Origin: Megasphaera_A sueciensis | Lineage (GTDB): Bacteria > Bacillota > Negativicutes > Veillonellales > Megasphaeraceae | DNA: 64,000 nt | Reading direction: 5' to 3' | Assembly (NCBI RefSeq): GCF_050219315.1 | Contig: NZ_CP116939.1 | Span: 1-64,000 of the forward strand | In this document: positions 53,627 through 61,917 of the stretch, in pieces | How positions within the stretch are numbered: the stretch's first letter is position 1 | Layout: the number at the start of each line of letters is the position of its first letter | Notes under the pieces: model-generated | Databases searched by the model: none | What the model was told of the DNA's origin: nothing | Seen by the model: only the letters and a program-made list of their open reading frames with translations | Program-made: the position numbers and the translations under genes

Positions 53627-54571
53627 ATGCAAGTGTTTCATTCATTTGAAGAAGTCGCAGGTTGTCCCAATGCTGTTATTGCGTTAGGTACGTTTGACGG
53701 GATACATTTGGGACATCAAAAAGTTATGCAGGAAGCCATAAAGAAGGCGAAGAGTATAGGGGGAACGGCTGTTGTTGTTACTTTTTCAGCCCACCCGTTT
53801 TCTGTGCTTTGTCCGCAGCGAGAACCTGTACGCCTGGCGACGGTAGACCAAAAAATCCGCTATATTTCAGATTTAGGTATAGATGCGTTGATACTATTGC
53901 CAATGAATCGTGCATTGATTAGTGAAACACATATTGATTTTACTAACCGATTGTTAAAATACTTAAAGCCACGTGGCGTTGTAGTAGGAGATAACTTTAC
54001 ATATGGTGCGAAAGCTGCTGGAAATACGGCAACTCTTAAGGCGGCTTTAATGCAGCAGAATATACCCGTTTACGTACTTCCTCTGTTGGAAACACCCGGG
54101 CGGACAGCTCCCGTCAGCAGTACCGTTATACGGAAAGCTGTTCAGCTGGGCCATATGGAAATGGCGGCGGCACTGCTGGGAAGAGCATATGAATTAGAAG
54201 GTATGGTTGTGGAAGGCGATAAGAGAGGAACTACTATTGGATTCCCTACGGCTAATATGTTAATCCCTTTACAAATGGCTATACCACCGGATGGAGTATA
54301 TGTCACAGAGATGAAGGCTGGGGAGTGTTGGCTGCCAGCTATGACGAATATTGGAGCTAATCCGACTTTTACTAATCAATATAGACGGATCGAAACGCAT
54401 ATTTTGGATTGGCAGGGGCAATTATATGGAGAGAAAGTACGTGTTCGTTTTTATAAGCGGCTTCGAAAAGAAGTAAAATTTATCAATGCAGAAGATTTGA
54501 TTCATCAAATGGAATCAGATAGAAGACAGACGCTATCTTACTTTTCAAGAATGGGAAATTGCAAAGCCTGA
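53627..54571 (+). CDS. ribF: Bifunctional riboflavin kinase / FAD synthetase
   Basis: A 314-residue enzyme making FMN and FAD. The N-terminal nucleotidyltransferase domain has GTFDGIHLGHQKVM, then the TRR-like VVGDNFTYG and SSTVIRKAVQ. The C-terminal riboflavin kinase domain has KRGTTIGFPTANM and GANPTF. It follows truB by 11 bases and ends the rimP operon. FAD and FMN feed the several flavoenzymes in the window. Confidence 0.96.
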   Translation: MQVFHSFEEVAGCPNAVIALGTFDGIHLGHQKVMQEAIKKAKSIGGTAVVVTFSAHPFSVLCPQREPVRLATVDQKIRYISDLGIDALILLPMNRALISETHIDFTNRLLKYLKPRGVVVGDNFTYGAKAAGNTATLKAALMQQNIPVYVLPLLETPGRTAPVSSTVIRKAVQLGHMEMAAALLGRAYELEGMVVEGDKRGTTIGFPTANMLIPLQMAIPPDGVYVTEMKAGECWLPAMTNIGANPTFTNQYRRIETHILDWQGQLYGEKVRVRFYKRLRKEVKFINAEDLIHQMESDRRQTLSYFSRMGNCKA

Positions 54572-54587
54572 TTATGTGTGTTATAAT
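54559..54587 (+). promoter_or_regulatory. Aminotransferase gene promoter
   Basis: TTGCAA at 54559-54564 and TATAAT at 54582-54587 are spaced by 17 bases. It overlaps the 3' end of ribF. Confidence 0.75.
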
Positions 54588-54644
54588 TGTTCCACTGGGA
54601 AGGATTTACTTATCTGCACGTAGTGCTTAGAAGGAGTGGTAAGA

Positions 54645-55829
54645 ATGGTAAAATTTTCAGATTTTGCGCAGACGCTACAGTCGTCAGACATCGCAGCCTT
54701 ATTAAAATTAACGGAACAGCCGGAAGTAATTTCTTTTGCTGGCGGGCTTCCTGCCCCGGAATTGTTTCCTATTGAAGAAATGAAAAAGGTCGATGTAGCA
54801 ATACTGGAAAAAGAGGGCCGTCAGGCCGTACAGTACGGCACTACCGAAGGTTATGTTCCCTTACGCGAAGAAATCGCTAAAAGAATGAAACAAGCCTTTT
54901 TCGTAGACTGCAAAGCTGAAGATATTGTTGTAACGACAGGTTCTCAGCAGGGATTGTTTATCTTATCTCAGATTTTGGTCAATAAGGATGATACTGTTCT
55001 AATGGAAAGTCCCTCTTATATGGGGGCTATCATGGCATTTGATCCGGTTTGTCCGAAATACACAGAAGTACCTACTGATGACAAAGGGATAATTCCAGAA
55101 GAATTGGAAAAAATTCTTGCATCTGACGCCAAGGTAAAAATGATTTATGTTATTCCTGATTTTCAAAATCCAACGGGTATTACTTGGCCGATGGAACGCA
55201 GAAAGGCTTTTATGGACATCATCAATAAATATGATGTAGTTGTTGTAGAAGATGATCCTTATGGTGAACTGCGGTATGACGGAGAAAAATTACCGTCGCT
55301 GAAATCAATGGATACACAAGGAAAAGTTGTATTTCTCGGTTCATTCTCCAAAATTTTTATGCCAGGTCTGCGATTAGGCTGGACTGTTGCAAACCCGGAA
55401 ATCATTGATAAATTTGTTAAGTTTAAGCAAGCTGTTGATCTAGGAACTTCCACGTTTGGTCAGCGTCAGGCTGCCTATTTTATTAAAATGTTTGATTTAG
55501 ATGCACATGTGACGGAAATTAAGGCCCTTTATGCAAAACGCCGTACTTTGATGTATGAATCCATGCAAAAATACTTCCCCAAAGGAATCACTTTTACCTA
55601 TCCTGAAGGTGGTTTATTCACGTGGGTAACTTTGCCAGCATATATGGATGCTAAAGAAATGATGCCTAAGGTAATTGCAAAGCAAGTTGCGTATGTACCT
55701 GGCGGTATTTTTTATCCTAACGGCGGCAATGCGAACCATTTCCGTTTGAACTATTCCAATATGCCGGAAGATCGTATTGTCGAAGGTATCCGACGGTTAG
55801 GAGAAGTGTTAAAGGCAGAATTGAAATAA
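54645..55829 (+). CDS. PLP-dependent class I/II aminotransferase
   Basis: A 394-residue fold-type I aminotransferase. Near the N-terminus is EVISFAGGLPAPELFP; the PLP lysine is in LGSFSKIFMPGLRLGW; IPDFQNPTG precedes it. The sequence type resembles 2-aminoadipate (LysN) and aromatic/branched-chain aminotransferases related to MocR C-terminal domains. ATG 54645 follows AAGGAGTGG. It is monocistronic with its own promoter and terminator. The amino donor and acceptor are not readable. Confidence 0.88.
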   Translation: MVKFSDFAQTLQSSDIAALLKLTEQPEVISFAGGLPAPELFPIEEMKKVDVAILEKEGRQAVQYGTTEGYVPLREEIAKRMKQAFFVDCKAEDIVVTTGSQQGLFILSQILVNKDDTVLMESPSYMGAIMAFDPVCPKYTEVPTDDKGIIPEELEKILASDAKVKMIYVIPDFQNPTGITWPMERRKAFMDIINKYDVVVVEDDPYGELRYDGEKLPSLKSMDTQGKVVFLGSFSKIFMPGLRLGWTVANPEIIDKFVKFKQAVDLGTSTFGQRQAAYFIKMFDLDAHVTEIKALYAKRRTLMYESMQKYFPKGITFTYPEGGLFTWVTLPAYMDAKEMMPKVIAKQVAYVPGGIFYPNGGNANHFRLNYSNMPEDRIVEGIRRLGEVLKAELK

Positions 55830-55846
55830 TTACGTTGATGGTGGAA

Positions 55847-55878
55847 AAAGGACATGCTTATAGGCATGTCCTTTCTTT
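55847..55878 (+). terminator. Terminator after the aminotransferase
   Basis: AAAGGACATGC and GCATGTCCTTT form an 11-base perfect stem with a six-base loop and a T-rich tail. Confidence 0.85.
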
Positions 55879-55897
55879 GTGAAAGGGAGGAACATTC

Positions 55898-57727
55898 TTG
55901 CAGCCTATTAATATATTAAAAAAATATTTTGGTTACACAACCTTTCGACCGGGGCAAGAAGAGATTATCAATGCACTGCTTTCTGGCCGTGATTGTTTGG
56001 CGATTATGCCGACAGGAGCAGGAAAATCAATTTGTTTTCAAATACCGGGACTCCTATTAGACGGAATAACGATAGTTATTTCTCCGCTTATTTCACTTAT
56101 GAAGGACCAGGTAGATTCTTTAGTTAATCAACAAATACCGGCGGCCTATATTAACAGCCAATGTACTTTTCCGGAAATGAAAGAAAAATTTTCATTGATT
56201 CGCAGTGGTAAAATAAAATTGGTATATGTGTCTCCAGAACGATTGGAAAATGAATTTTTTATGTCGTTTATGAGAGCTATGAACATATCATTGGTTGTTA
56301 TTGATGAGGCTCACTGTGTTTCCCAATGGGGACATGATTTTCGTACGAGTTATTGCCATATTAAAGATTGGCTGGAATCATTGCAGCCTCGACCGGTTGT
56401 CGGAGCTTTCACGGCAACGGCGACGGAGAAAGTAAAAACAGATATGATGAGTTTGCTGGGGCTGCAGGAAGAAAAAATATTTATTGGTGGCTTTGATCGG
56501 CCCAATTTATATTTCAATGTTGTGAAAGATGTTGATAAAACATTTTTTGTTTTAGACTATTTGACTAAGCATGAAAGCGATAGCGGCATTATTTATGCGG
56601 CAACACGTAAAGAAGTGGATCGTTTATATACAGATCTTCATAAGCATCACATCAAGGTAGGCCGTTATCATGCCGGAATGAGCGATGAAACACGGCGTAC
56701 TATGCAGGAAAGATTTACTTATGATGAAATACGAGTGATGGTAGCAACGAATGCATTTGGAATGGGAATTGATAAGAGCAACGTCCGCTTTGTCATTCAC
56801 TATCAGATGCCTAAAAATTTAGAAAGTTATTATCAAGAAGCTGGAAGAGCCGGTCGGGACGGTGCTCCCGGAGAATGTATTTTATTGTTTAGCCGGCAGG
56901 ATATTATGGTACAACGGTATTTGATAAAAATGTCCTGTCATGATATGCAGCAAAAACTGAAGGAAGAACATATGTTGCGGTGCATGATTGATTACTGCGA
57001 ATGTCATACTTGTCTGCGTCGATATATTTTGGAATATTTTGGTGAACATTCTCAATGGGAGAAATGTGGTCATTGCGGAAATTGCGATAGAAAAGTAGTA
57101 GAGGAAGATAGGACACTCCCGGCGAAAAGTGTATTCATATGTGTGGATGAACTTAAAGGACGATTTGGAATGACCATGATATGCGATATTTTGAAAGGGA
57201 GTGCCAATGCAAAAGTCAAACGGTATGGATTTGATCATACCGTATCATATGGGATGTTAAGCCGATTTTCTCTTAATGAAATACGTGATTTTGTGCGACA
57301 ATGTATTGAAGATCGGTATTTAGAACAGACTGAAGGACAATATCCTATTATTTCTCTTACTGCTGCCGGACAAAATGTGTTGGCTGGTACAGCTAAAGTA
57401 CTGCAGAAAGTCGCGGTTCCTTCTTCAGCGGAGACATTAGAAACTAAAAAGAAGGATGAACATGGCGAAGAAAGCATACTGATAGATGAAAAAAAATTGC
57501 GGCCTGTATTTGAACAACTTCGCAATTTGCGATATAATCTTGCAAAAGAGGAACATATTCCACCTTTTGTTATTTTTACAGATGCTACGTTATGGGAAAT
57601 GGCGCGCACCTTGCCCGCTACGCTGCAAGAAATGGAACGCATAAAAGGAGTGGGAACTTTTAAATTGCATAAATATGGCAAACAGTTTTTAATGACGATA
57701 GAAAAGCTTAAAAATATACAGAGGTGA
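55898..57727 (+). CDS. recQ: ATP-dependent DNA helicase RecQ
   Basis: A 609-residue 3'-5' helicase. Walker A is MPTGAGKS near residue 38 and the DEAH box is VIDEAHCVSQWGHDFR. Motif VI is QEAGRAGRDG. The RecQ zinc site uses the cysteines of CECHTC and CGHCGNC, and an HRDC domain closes the protein. TTG 55898 lies seven bases after AAAGGGAGG; no better start is near. It leads recQ-thyA-folA. Confidence 0.95.
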   Translation: MQPINILKKYFGYTTFRPGQEEIINALLSGRDCLAIMPTGAGKSICFQIPGLLLDGITIVISPLISLMKDQVDSLVNQQIPAAYINSQCTFPEMKEKFSLIRSGKIKLVYVSPERLENEFFMSFMRAMNISLVVIDEAHCVSQWGHDFRTSYCHIKDWLESLQPRPVVGAFTATATEKVKTDMMSLLGLQEEKIFIGGFDRPNLYFNVVKDVDKTFFVLDYLTKHESDSGIIYAATRKEVDRLYTDLHKHHIKVGRYHAGMSDETRRTMQERFTYDEIRVMVATNAFGMGIDKSNVRFVIHYQMPKNLESYYQEAGRAGRDGAPGECILLFSRQDIMVQRYLIKMSCHDMQQKLKEEHMLRCMIDYCECHTCLRRYILEYFGEHSQWEKCGHCGNCDRKVVEEDRTLPAKSVFICVDELKGRFGMTMICDILKGSANAKVKRYGFDHTVSYGMLSRFSLNEIRDFVRQCIEDRYLEQTEGQYPIISLTAAGQNVLAGTAKVLQKVAVPSSAETLETKKKDEHGEESILIDEKKLRPVFEQLRNLRYNLAKEEHIPPFVIFTDATLWEMARTLPATLQEMERIKGVGTFKLHKYGKQFLMTIEKLKNIQR

Positions 57728-57732
57728 TTCTT

Positions 57733-58524
57733 GTGAGTAAAGCAGATGTGAAGTATTTGAACGTTGTTGAAAAAATAATTAAAGAAGGGTATTATTCTAA
57801 TAACCGAACGGGTATTCCTACCTATAAACTGCCTCATCAAATCATGCAGTTTGATCTAAACGAAGAATTCCCTATTTTGACAACCAAATTTGTTGCTTTT
57901 AAAACTGCCGTTAAAGAGCTTCTTTGGATATGGCAGCTTCAAAGCAATGATGTCAGAGAGTTACAAAAAATGGGATGTCACGTTTGGGACGAGTGGATGC
58001 GTCCTGATGGTACGATTGGCAAAGCGTACGGGTATCAAATTCGTAAATTTAAGCAAGTAGACAAATTATTAGATATGTTGAAATCTGATAGTCAGAATCG
58101 ACGTATGATTGTTTCTTTATGGAATATCGAAGATCTTCCTGATATGAGTCTGCAGCCGTGCGCTTTTCAGACATTATGGGATGTTACCGGTGATCGATTA
58201 AATTGTATGCTTATCCAACGCAGCGGTGACATGGGATTAGGTGTTCCGTTTAATATGGCGCAATATGCGGTGCTTGTCCATTTAATTGCCCAATCGGTGG
58301 GATTGAAGCCAGGATTGTTTACCCATGTTATCAATAATGCACATGTGTATGAAAATCACATAGACGTACTCAAACAGCAGTTAAATCGTCGTGATAAAGC
58401 GTTGCCGGCACCGAAACTTCTTATTAATTCTAACATTCACGATTTTTACAAGTTTACAATAGATGATATTGCGCTGGATAATTATCAGCACTTAGGAAAA
58501 TTATCCATGGAGGTAGCTGTATAA
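57733..58524 (+). CDS. thyA: Thymidylate synthase
   Basis: A 263-residue ThyA making dTMP from dUMP with methylene-tetrahydrofolate. The catalytic Cys is in LQPCAFQTLWDV, with the dUMP-binding QRSGDMGLGVPFNMAQYA and HVYENH after it. GTG 57733 is five bases after GAGGTGA, which overlaps the recQ stop. folA follows with an overlapping codon, so the dihydrofolate made here is recycled at once. Confidence 0.96.
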   Translation: MSKADVKYLNVVEKIIKEGYYSNNRTGIPTYKLPHQIMQFDLNEEFPILTTKFVAFKTAVKELLWIWQLQSNDVRELQKMGCHVWDEWMRPDGTIGKAYGYQIRKFKQVDKLLDMLKSDSQNRRMIVSLWNIEDLPDMSLQPCAFQTLWDVTGDRLNCMLIQRSGDMGLGVPFNMAQYAVLVHLIAQSVGLKPGLFTHVINNAHVYENHIDVLKQQLNRRDKALPAPKLLINSNIHDFYKFTIDDIALDNYQHLGKLSMEVAV

Positions 58525-59048
58525 TGATTCATCTTATTGCCGCGGTAGATAAGAATCAGGGGATTGGAATCAATGGGCATCTCCTTTGTCATATTTCGGA
58601 GGATTTAAAACGATTTAAAGCACTTACCAGTGGGCATACCATTATTATGGGACGTAAAACCTTTGAGAGTTTACCTGGTATTTTGCCTCAGCGCCATCAT
58701 ATTATCGTGACAAGACAGAATCAGTATGAAAAGAATAATTCTCGTATTACCGTGTATCATTCAATAGAAGATGTAGTGGCGGCATTGCTGCCGGATAAGG
58801 ACTATTTCGTTATTGGCGGAGCATCTATGTATGAGTCTTTTATGCCGTTTGCATATAGCCAGTATATTACAGAGATAAATGCGGTATTTACGGCAGATAC
58901 TTTTTTCCCGAAATTTGTAAGAAAAGATTGGTATATTGCAGAATTACAAGAGTTTGCGGCAGATGAACATAATAAATATGCATATCGTTTTGCACGTTAT
59001 GTGAGAAGAGGAATGTACCATTTAAATGAAATGACAAGTAATTTATAA
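58524..59048 (+). CDS. folA: Dihydrofolate reductase
   Basis: A 174-residue NADPH-dependent enzyme regenerating tetrahydrofolate. Motifs include LIAAVDKNQGIGINGHL, IIMGRKTFESLP and YFVIGGASMYESF. The usual Trp of the GxLPW segment is Cys or His here (NGHLLCHISEDLKRFK), a variant position near the nicotinamide. The acidic residue E of SEDLKRF is kept. The ATG overlaps the thyA stop as TAATG. Confidence 0.94.
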   Translation: MIHLIAAVDKNQGIGINGHLLCHISEDLKRFKALTSGHTIIMGRKTFESLPGILPQRHHIIVTRQNQYEKNNSRITVYHSIEDVVAALLPDKDYFVIGGASMYESFMPFAYSQYITEINAVFTADTFFPKFVRKDWYIAELQEFAADEHNKYAYRFARYVRRGMYHLNEMTSNL

Positions 59049-59061
59049 ATATTGAATTTGG

Positions 59062-59090
59062 TTGACATTAGTTAGTTAATATGATAATAT
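59062..59090 (+). promoter_or_regulatory. Cold-shock gene promoter
   Basis: TTGACA at 59062-59067 and TAATAT at 59085-59090 are spaced by 17 bases. The short leader contains AGCTA-CTCGA-TAGCT, a small hairpin. Confidence 0.75.
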
Positions 59091-59142
59091 AAGCCTATAG
59101 CTACTCGATAGCTGGATTTGTTTTTTTTAGGAGGAATTTGTA

Positions 59143-59340
59143 ATGCACGGTAAAGTAAAATGGTTTAGCGCAGAAAAAGGTTATGGTTTCATTGAAAGAG
59201 AAGACGGCGGCGACGTATTTGTACATTTTTCCGCTATACAGGAAGATGGCTTCAAATCCTTGGCAGAAGGTCAGGAAGTTGACTTTGACATCGTTGATGG
59301 CGCTCGTGGACCGCAGGCAGCTAACGTAACAAAGGCATAA
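59143..59340 (+). CDS. Cold-shock protein (CspA family)
   Basis: A 65-residue single-strand nucleic acid binding protein. The RNP motifs are KGYGFIEREDG and DVFVHFSAI, and GARGPQAANVT closes the barrel. AGGAGG precedes the ATG. It acts as an RNA chaperone. It has its own promoter and a strong terminator. Confidence 0.96.
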   Translation: MHGKVKWFSAEKGYGFIEREDGGDVFVHFSAIQEDGFKSLAEGQEVDFDIVDGARGPQAANVTKA

Positions 59341-59370
59341 GCTGTTTGGGTTGATCAATATTGACCTTTT

Positions 59371-59398
59371 AACCGGCAATCGTAGATTGCCGGTTTTT
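59371..59398 (+). terminator. Terminator after the cold-shock gene
   Basis: AACCGGCAATC-GTA-GATTGCCGGTT is an 11-base perfect stem with a T run. Confidence 0.92.
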
Positions 59399-59488
59399 CT
59401 TTTAATTGCATTGTCTACTTCAAAAGTATAATTTGTGATAAATATTCAATATATATGTAAATTTTTACAAAAAAATATGCATAAAAAC

Positions 59489-59517
59489 TTGAAAATAATG
59501 CAGATATATGATATGAT
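59489..59517 (+). promoter_or_regulatory. Carbamoyltransferase gene promoter
   Basis: TTGAAA at 59489-59494 and TATGAT at 59512-59517 are spaced by 17 bases. Just before it, TATGCATAAAAA (59476-59487) looks like half of an arginine-repressor box, but the second half does not match. Confidence 0.65.
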
Positions 59518-59566
59518 ACAAGAGTGATTTTCATTTGATGTATGTATTTAATATATGGAGGGAACT

Positions 59567-60508
59567 ATGAAACACTTGAATAGCTTTGCAGATTACACGG
59601 TAGATGAAATTAAGGGAATTTTATTGCTAGCTGAGAAAATCAAGAAAAATCAGGATGCTTATGCACATATACTTGATGGAAAAAAATTATATACATTATT
59701 TGAAAAGACATCAAATCGTACATATCTATCTTTTGTAATCGGTATGGAGGAATTGGGTGGCAAAGCGTATAATCAATTGTGGAAAGACAGCAATTTTACA
59801 ATTGGAGATCTTATGAGTGAAATTAAATATGTAGGCCGCAATGTAGACTGCATTATGGGTCGTTTTAAAAAGGCGGCAATGACACGTTGTTTTATGCGCT
59901 ATTCTACAGTACCTGTTATTAATGGCTGCGATAATACTTTTCATCCGACGCAGGCATTGGCGGATATGCTGACTCTTTATGAAAAAACAGGTCATTTTGA
60001 TGTGAAAGTTCTCTACATCGGGGCTAAAAATAATAGCTATAATTCTCTTTGCGAAATTGTTGTGAAAATGGGAGGAGATATGTATGGATTAACCCCATTT
60101 AGCCAAGCTATGGATGTAGACGATGATTTTTATGCAGCTTTAAAAAGGACGGGTCATTATCATGAACTTCCGGTTGATATCAATAAAAGTAAATTAAAAC
60201 AGGTTATGGTAGATATGGATGCGGTATATACAGATACATGGGTGGATATGGAATTTTTTACAAATCCTGCCTATACGGAAAAGAAAAATATGATTGTCCA
60301 TTTGATGGAACCTTATCAAATTAATAAAGAATTAATGGAAGGTAGTTCTGCCATGGTCATGCACGATATGCCGATGCATCCGGGATATGAAATTTCTCAG
60401 GAAATTATAGATATGCATTTGGACACCATTCTTGATGAAGCAGAAAACCGCAGACATGCGGAAAAAGGACTTCTTGTATATTTAATTACGGGAAGACTTG
60501 ATTGGTAA
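59567..60508 (+). CDS. Atypical aspartate/ornithine carbamoyltransferase family protein
   Basis: A 313-residue transcarbamylase with both domains. The carbamoyl-phosphate loop STRTR is S49-N-R-T-Y53, so the second Arg is lost. HPTQ (126-129) is kept. The substrate motif HCLP of ornithine enzymes is HDMP (266-269), followed by MHPGYE. The region DMDAVYTDTWVDMEF resembles the ornithine type. The changes argue against plain ArgF. Putrescine, oxamate or another amine/amide acceptor, as in the poorly known YgeW-like group, is possible. ATG 59567 follows GGAGGG. No arginine or deiminase genes are near. Confidence 0.8.
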   Translation: MKHLNSFADYTVDEIKGILLLAEKIKKNQDAYAHILDGKKLYTLFEKTSNRTYLSFVIGMEELGGKAYNQLWKDSNFTIGDLMSEIKYVGRNVDCIMGRFKKAAMTRCFMRYSTVPVINGCDNTFHPTQALADMLTLYEKTGHFDVKVLYIGAKNNSYNSLCEIVVKMGGDMYGLTPFSQAMDVDDDFYAALKRTGHYHELPVDINKSKLKQVMVDMDAVYTDTWVDMEFFTNPAYTEKKNMIVHLMEPYQINKELMEGSSAMVMHDMPMHPGYEISQEIIDMHLDTILDEAENRRHAEKGLLVYLITGRLDW

Positions 60509-60542
60509 AGAATAGGAAAACTTTATTTCATATTACATAATT

Positions 60543-60584
60543 ACACCTCCTAATGCTATATATTTTTGTGACATTGGGAGGTGT
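60543..60584. repeat. Inverted repeat between carbamoyltransferase and flavoprotein genes
   Basis: ACACCTCCTAATG pairs with CATTGGGAGGTGT over 13 positions with one G-U and a 16-base loop. It lies seven bases before the next -35. There is no T run after it, so termination is uncertain. Confidence 0.65.
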
Positions 60585-60590
60585 ATCCTG

Positions 60591-60619
60591 TTGACAAAAG
60601 AAGATAAATTGTGTACAAT
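60591..60619 (+). promoter_or_regulatory. Promoter of the flavoprotein-thioredoxin-ohrR operon
   Basis: TTGACA at 60591-60596 and TACAAT at 60614-60619 are spaced by 17 bases. The -10 lies within the left arm of the operator-like repeat. Confidence 0.85.
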
Positions 60620-60647
60620 AATTATGAAATTAAGTTGCACACAATTT
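60606..60647 (+). promoter_or_regulatory. Putative OhrR operator (inverted repeat)
   Basis: AAATTGTGTACAA (60606-60618) and TTGCACACAATTT (60635-60647) are inverted copies matching at 12 of 13 bases. The core ATTGTGTACAAT resembles the ATTGTATACAAT found where Bacillus OhrR sites join. The left copy covers the -10. The ohrR-like gene is third in the operon, so autoregulation is likely. Confidence 0.65.
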
Positions 60648-60699
60648 AATTTTACATTAGTTTTTAATGATGTCATTCTTAAGAAAAGGAGGATGATAT

Positions 60700-61566
60700 A
60701 TGGGACGTTATGATATAGGTATTATTGGAACCGGTCCTGCCGGACTTTCGGCGGCACTTACTGCTAAGATACGCAATAAAAAAATACTGCTTTTAGGAAG
60801 AAAAAATTTAAGTGAAAAGGTGGAAAAAGCACATATTGTTCAAAATTACTTAGGCCTTCCTAATTACAGCGGTGTTGATATGGTGAAGGTTTTTCAACAG
60901 CAGCTGAGCATAATGAATATTGCTGTTACAGAAGATAAGGCGACAGTCATATACAATATGGGAGAATATTTTGAAATACAAACAGCAGCGGGTGCTATGT
61001 ATGAAACGACGAGCATTATATTGGCTGCCGGTACGACAGTAACGCACTTTTTTGCAGGAGAAAAATTGTTTTTGGGGCGGGGAGTAAGTTATTGTGCTAC
61101 GTGTGATGCTCCATTATACAAAGGTAAGGTTGTTGCAATTATTGCAGACAGTGCGGCTGAAGAAAGTGAAGTAGATTTTATGGCTGAAATAGCGGCCAAA
61201 GTATATTATATCCCCTTGTATCAGGGGGATATCCATGTATCCTCTTCCGTTACAGTTGTTCATGAAATACCTGTGAGTATTGCTGGTACATCTAAAGTTT
61301 CTCAGCTTCAAACTGAGGATGCTGTGTATGAGGTCGATGGAGTATTTATTTTACGTGAAAGTGTCGCACCTGATCAATTGGTTCCAGGATTAACAACGGA
61401 GAGCGGTTATGTTGCTGTAAATCGTCAAATGGAGACAGTTATGAAAGGCTGTTTTGCATGCGGCGATATTACGGGACGCCCTTATCAATATAGTAAAGCA
61501 GCTGGTGAGGGGAATGTGGCTGCTCTTTCGGCTGTATCTTATGTAGATCGAAATCGGCACAAGTAG
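60700..61566 (+). CDS. Thioredoxin reductase-like flavoprotein lacking pyridine-nucleotide motifs
   Basis: A 288-residue FAD protein. The N-terminal FAD motif is GIIGTGPAGLSAAL (7-20) and the C-terminal FAD motif is CFACGDITGRP. The redox pair is C132-A-T-C135. In the middle domain the NADPH loop GGGDSA is replaced by IADSAAEE (148-155) and HRR by YIPLYQG, so NADPH binding looks lost. This fits the ferredoxin-dependent flavin thioredoxin reductase (FFTR) type known from clostridia. The electron donor is thus probably ferredoxin or a related carrier, by inference. Thioredoxin follows after 22 bases. Confidence 0.82.
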   Translation: MGRYDIGIIGTGPAGLSAALTAKIRNKKILLLGRKNLSEKVEKAHIVQNYLGLPNYSGVDMVKVFQQQLSIMNIAVTEDKATVIYNMGEYFEIQTAAGAMYETTSIILAAGTTVTHFFAGEKLFLGRGVSYCATCDAPLYKGKVVAIIADSAAEESEVDFMAEIAAKVYYIPLYQGDIHVSSSVTVVHEIPVSIAGTSKVSQLQTEDAVYEVDGVFILRESVAPDQLVPGLTTESGYVAVNRQMETVMKGCFACGDITGRPYQYSKAAGEGNVAALSAVSYVDRNRHK

Positions 61567-61588
61567 ATAATTATTTTAGGAGGTAATT

Positions 61589-61906
61589 ATGATGATTAAA
61601 AAAATTTCTCAAAATGAATTTAATGAAGTACTTAATAGCAAAGCGGCGGTAGTCGATTTTTCAGCGACTTGGTGTGGACATTGTAAAAGGCTGGCTCCTG
61701 TGTTAGAAGAAGTTGCCGAAGATATGAAAGGAAACGTAAGCTTTTTCAATGTGGATGTAGATGAAGCACCTGCCTTAGCAGCACAATTAGAAATTCAAAG
61801 TGTACCAGCGTTGTTTGTTTTTAAAGAAGGGAAATCCGTTGGAAAGCAAGTTGGATTTGCTCCTAAAGAACAACTTCTACAATTTATCAAAGAAAAATTG
61901 GATTGA
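61589..61906 (+). CDS. trx: Thioredoxin
   Basis: A 105-residue thioredoxin with active site W28-C-G-H-C32, where the usual Pro is His, as in protein disulfide isomerases. This should raise the redox potential. The cis-Pro region SVPALFVFKEG and the buried Asp-like FSATWC strand are present. AGGAGG lies before two adjacent ATGs. It is placed between its presumed reductase and the OhrR repressor. Confidence 0.93.
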   Translation: MMIKKISQNEFNEVLNSKAAVVDFSATWCGHCKRLAPVLEEVAEDMKGNVSFFNVDVDEAPALAAQLEIQSVPALFVFKEGKSVGKQVGFAPKEQLLQFIKEKLD

Positions 61907-61917
61907 AGGCAACGCAT

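Noticed and set aside
59399..59488. Complete arginine-repressor box upstream of the carbamoyltransferase
   Set aside because: Only half-site resemblance (TATGCATAAAAA) is found; the second half and a proper pair are missing.
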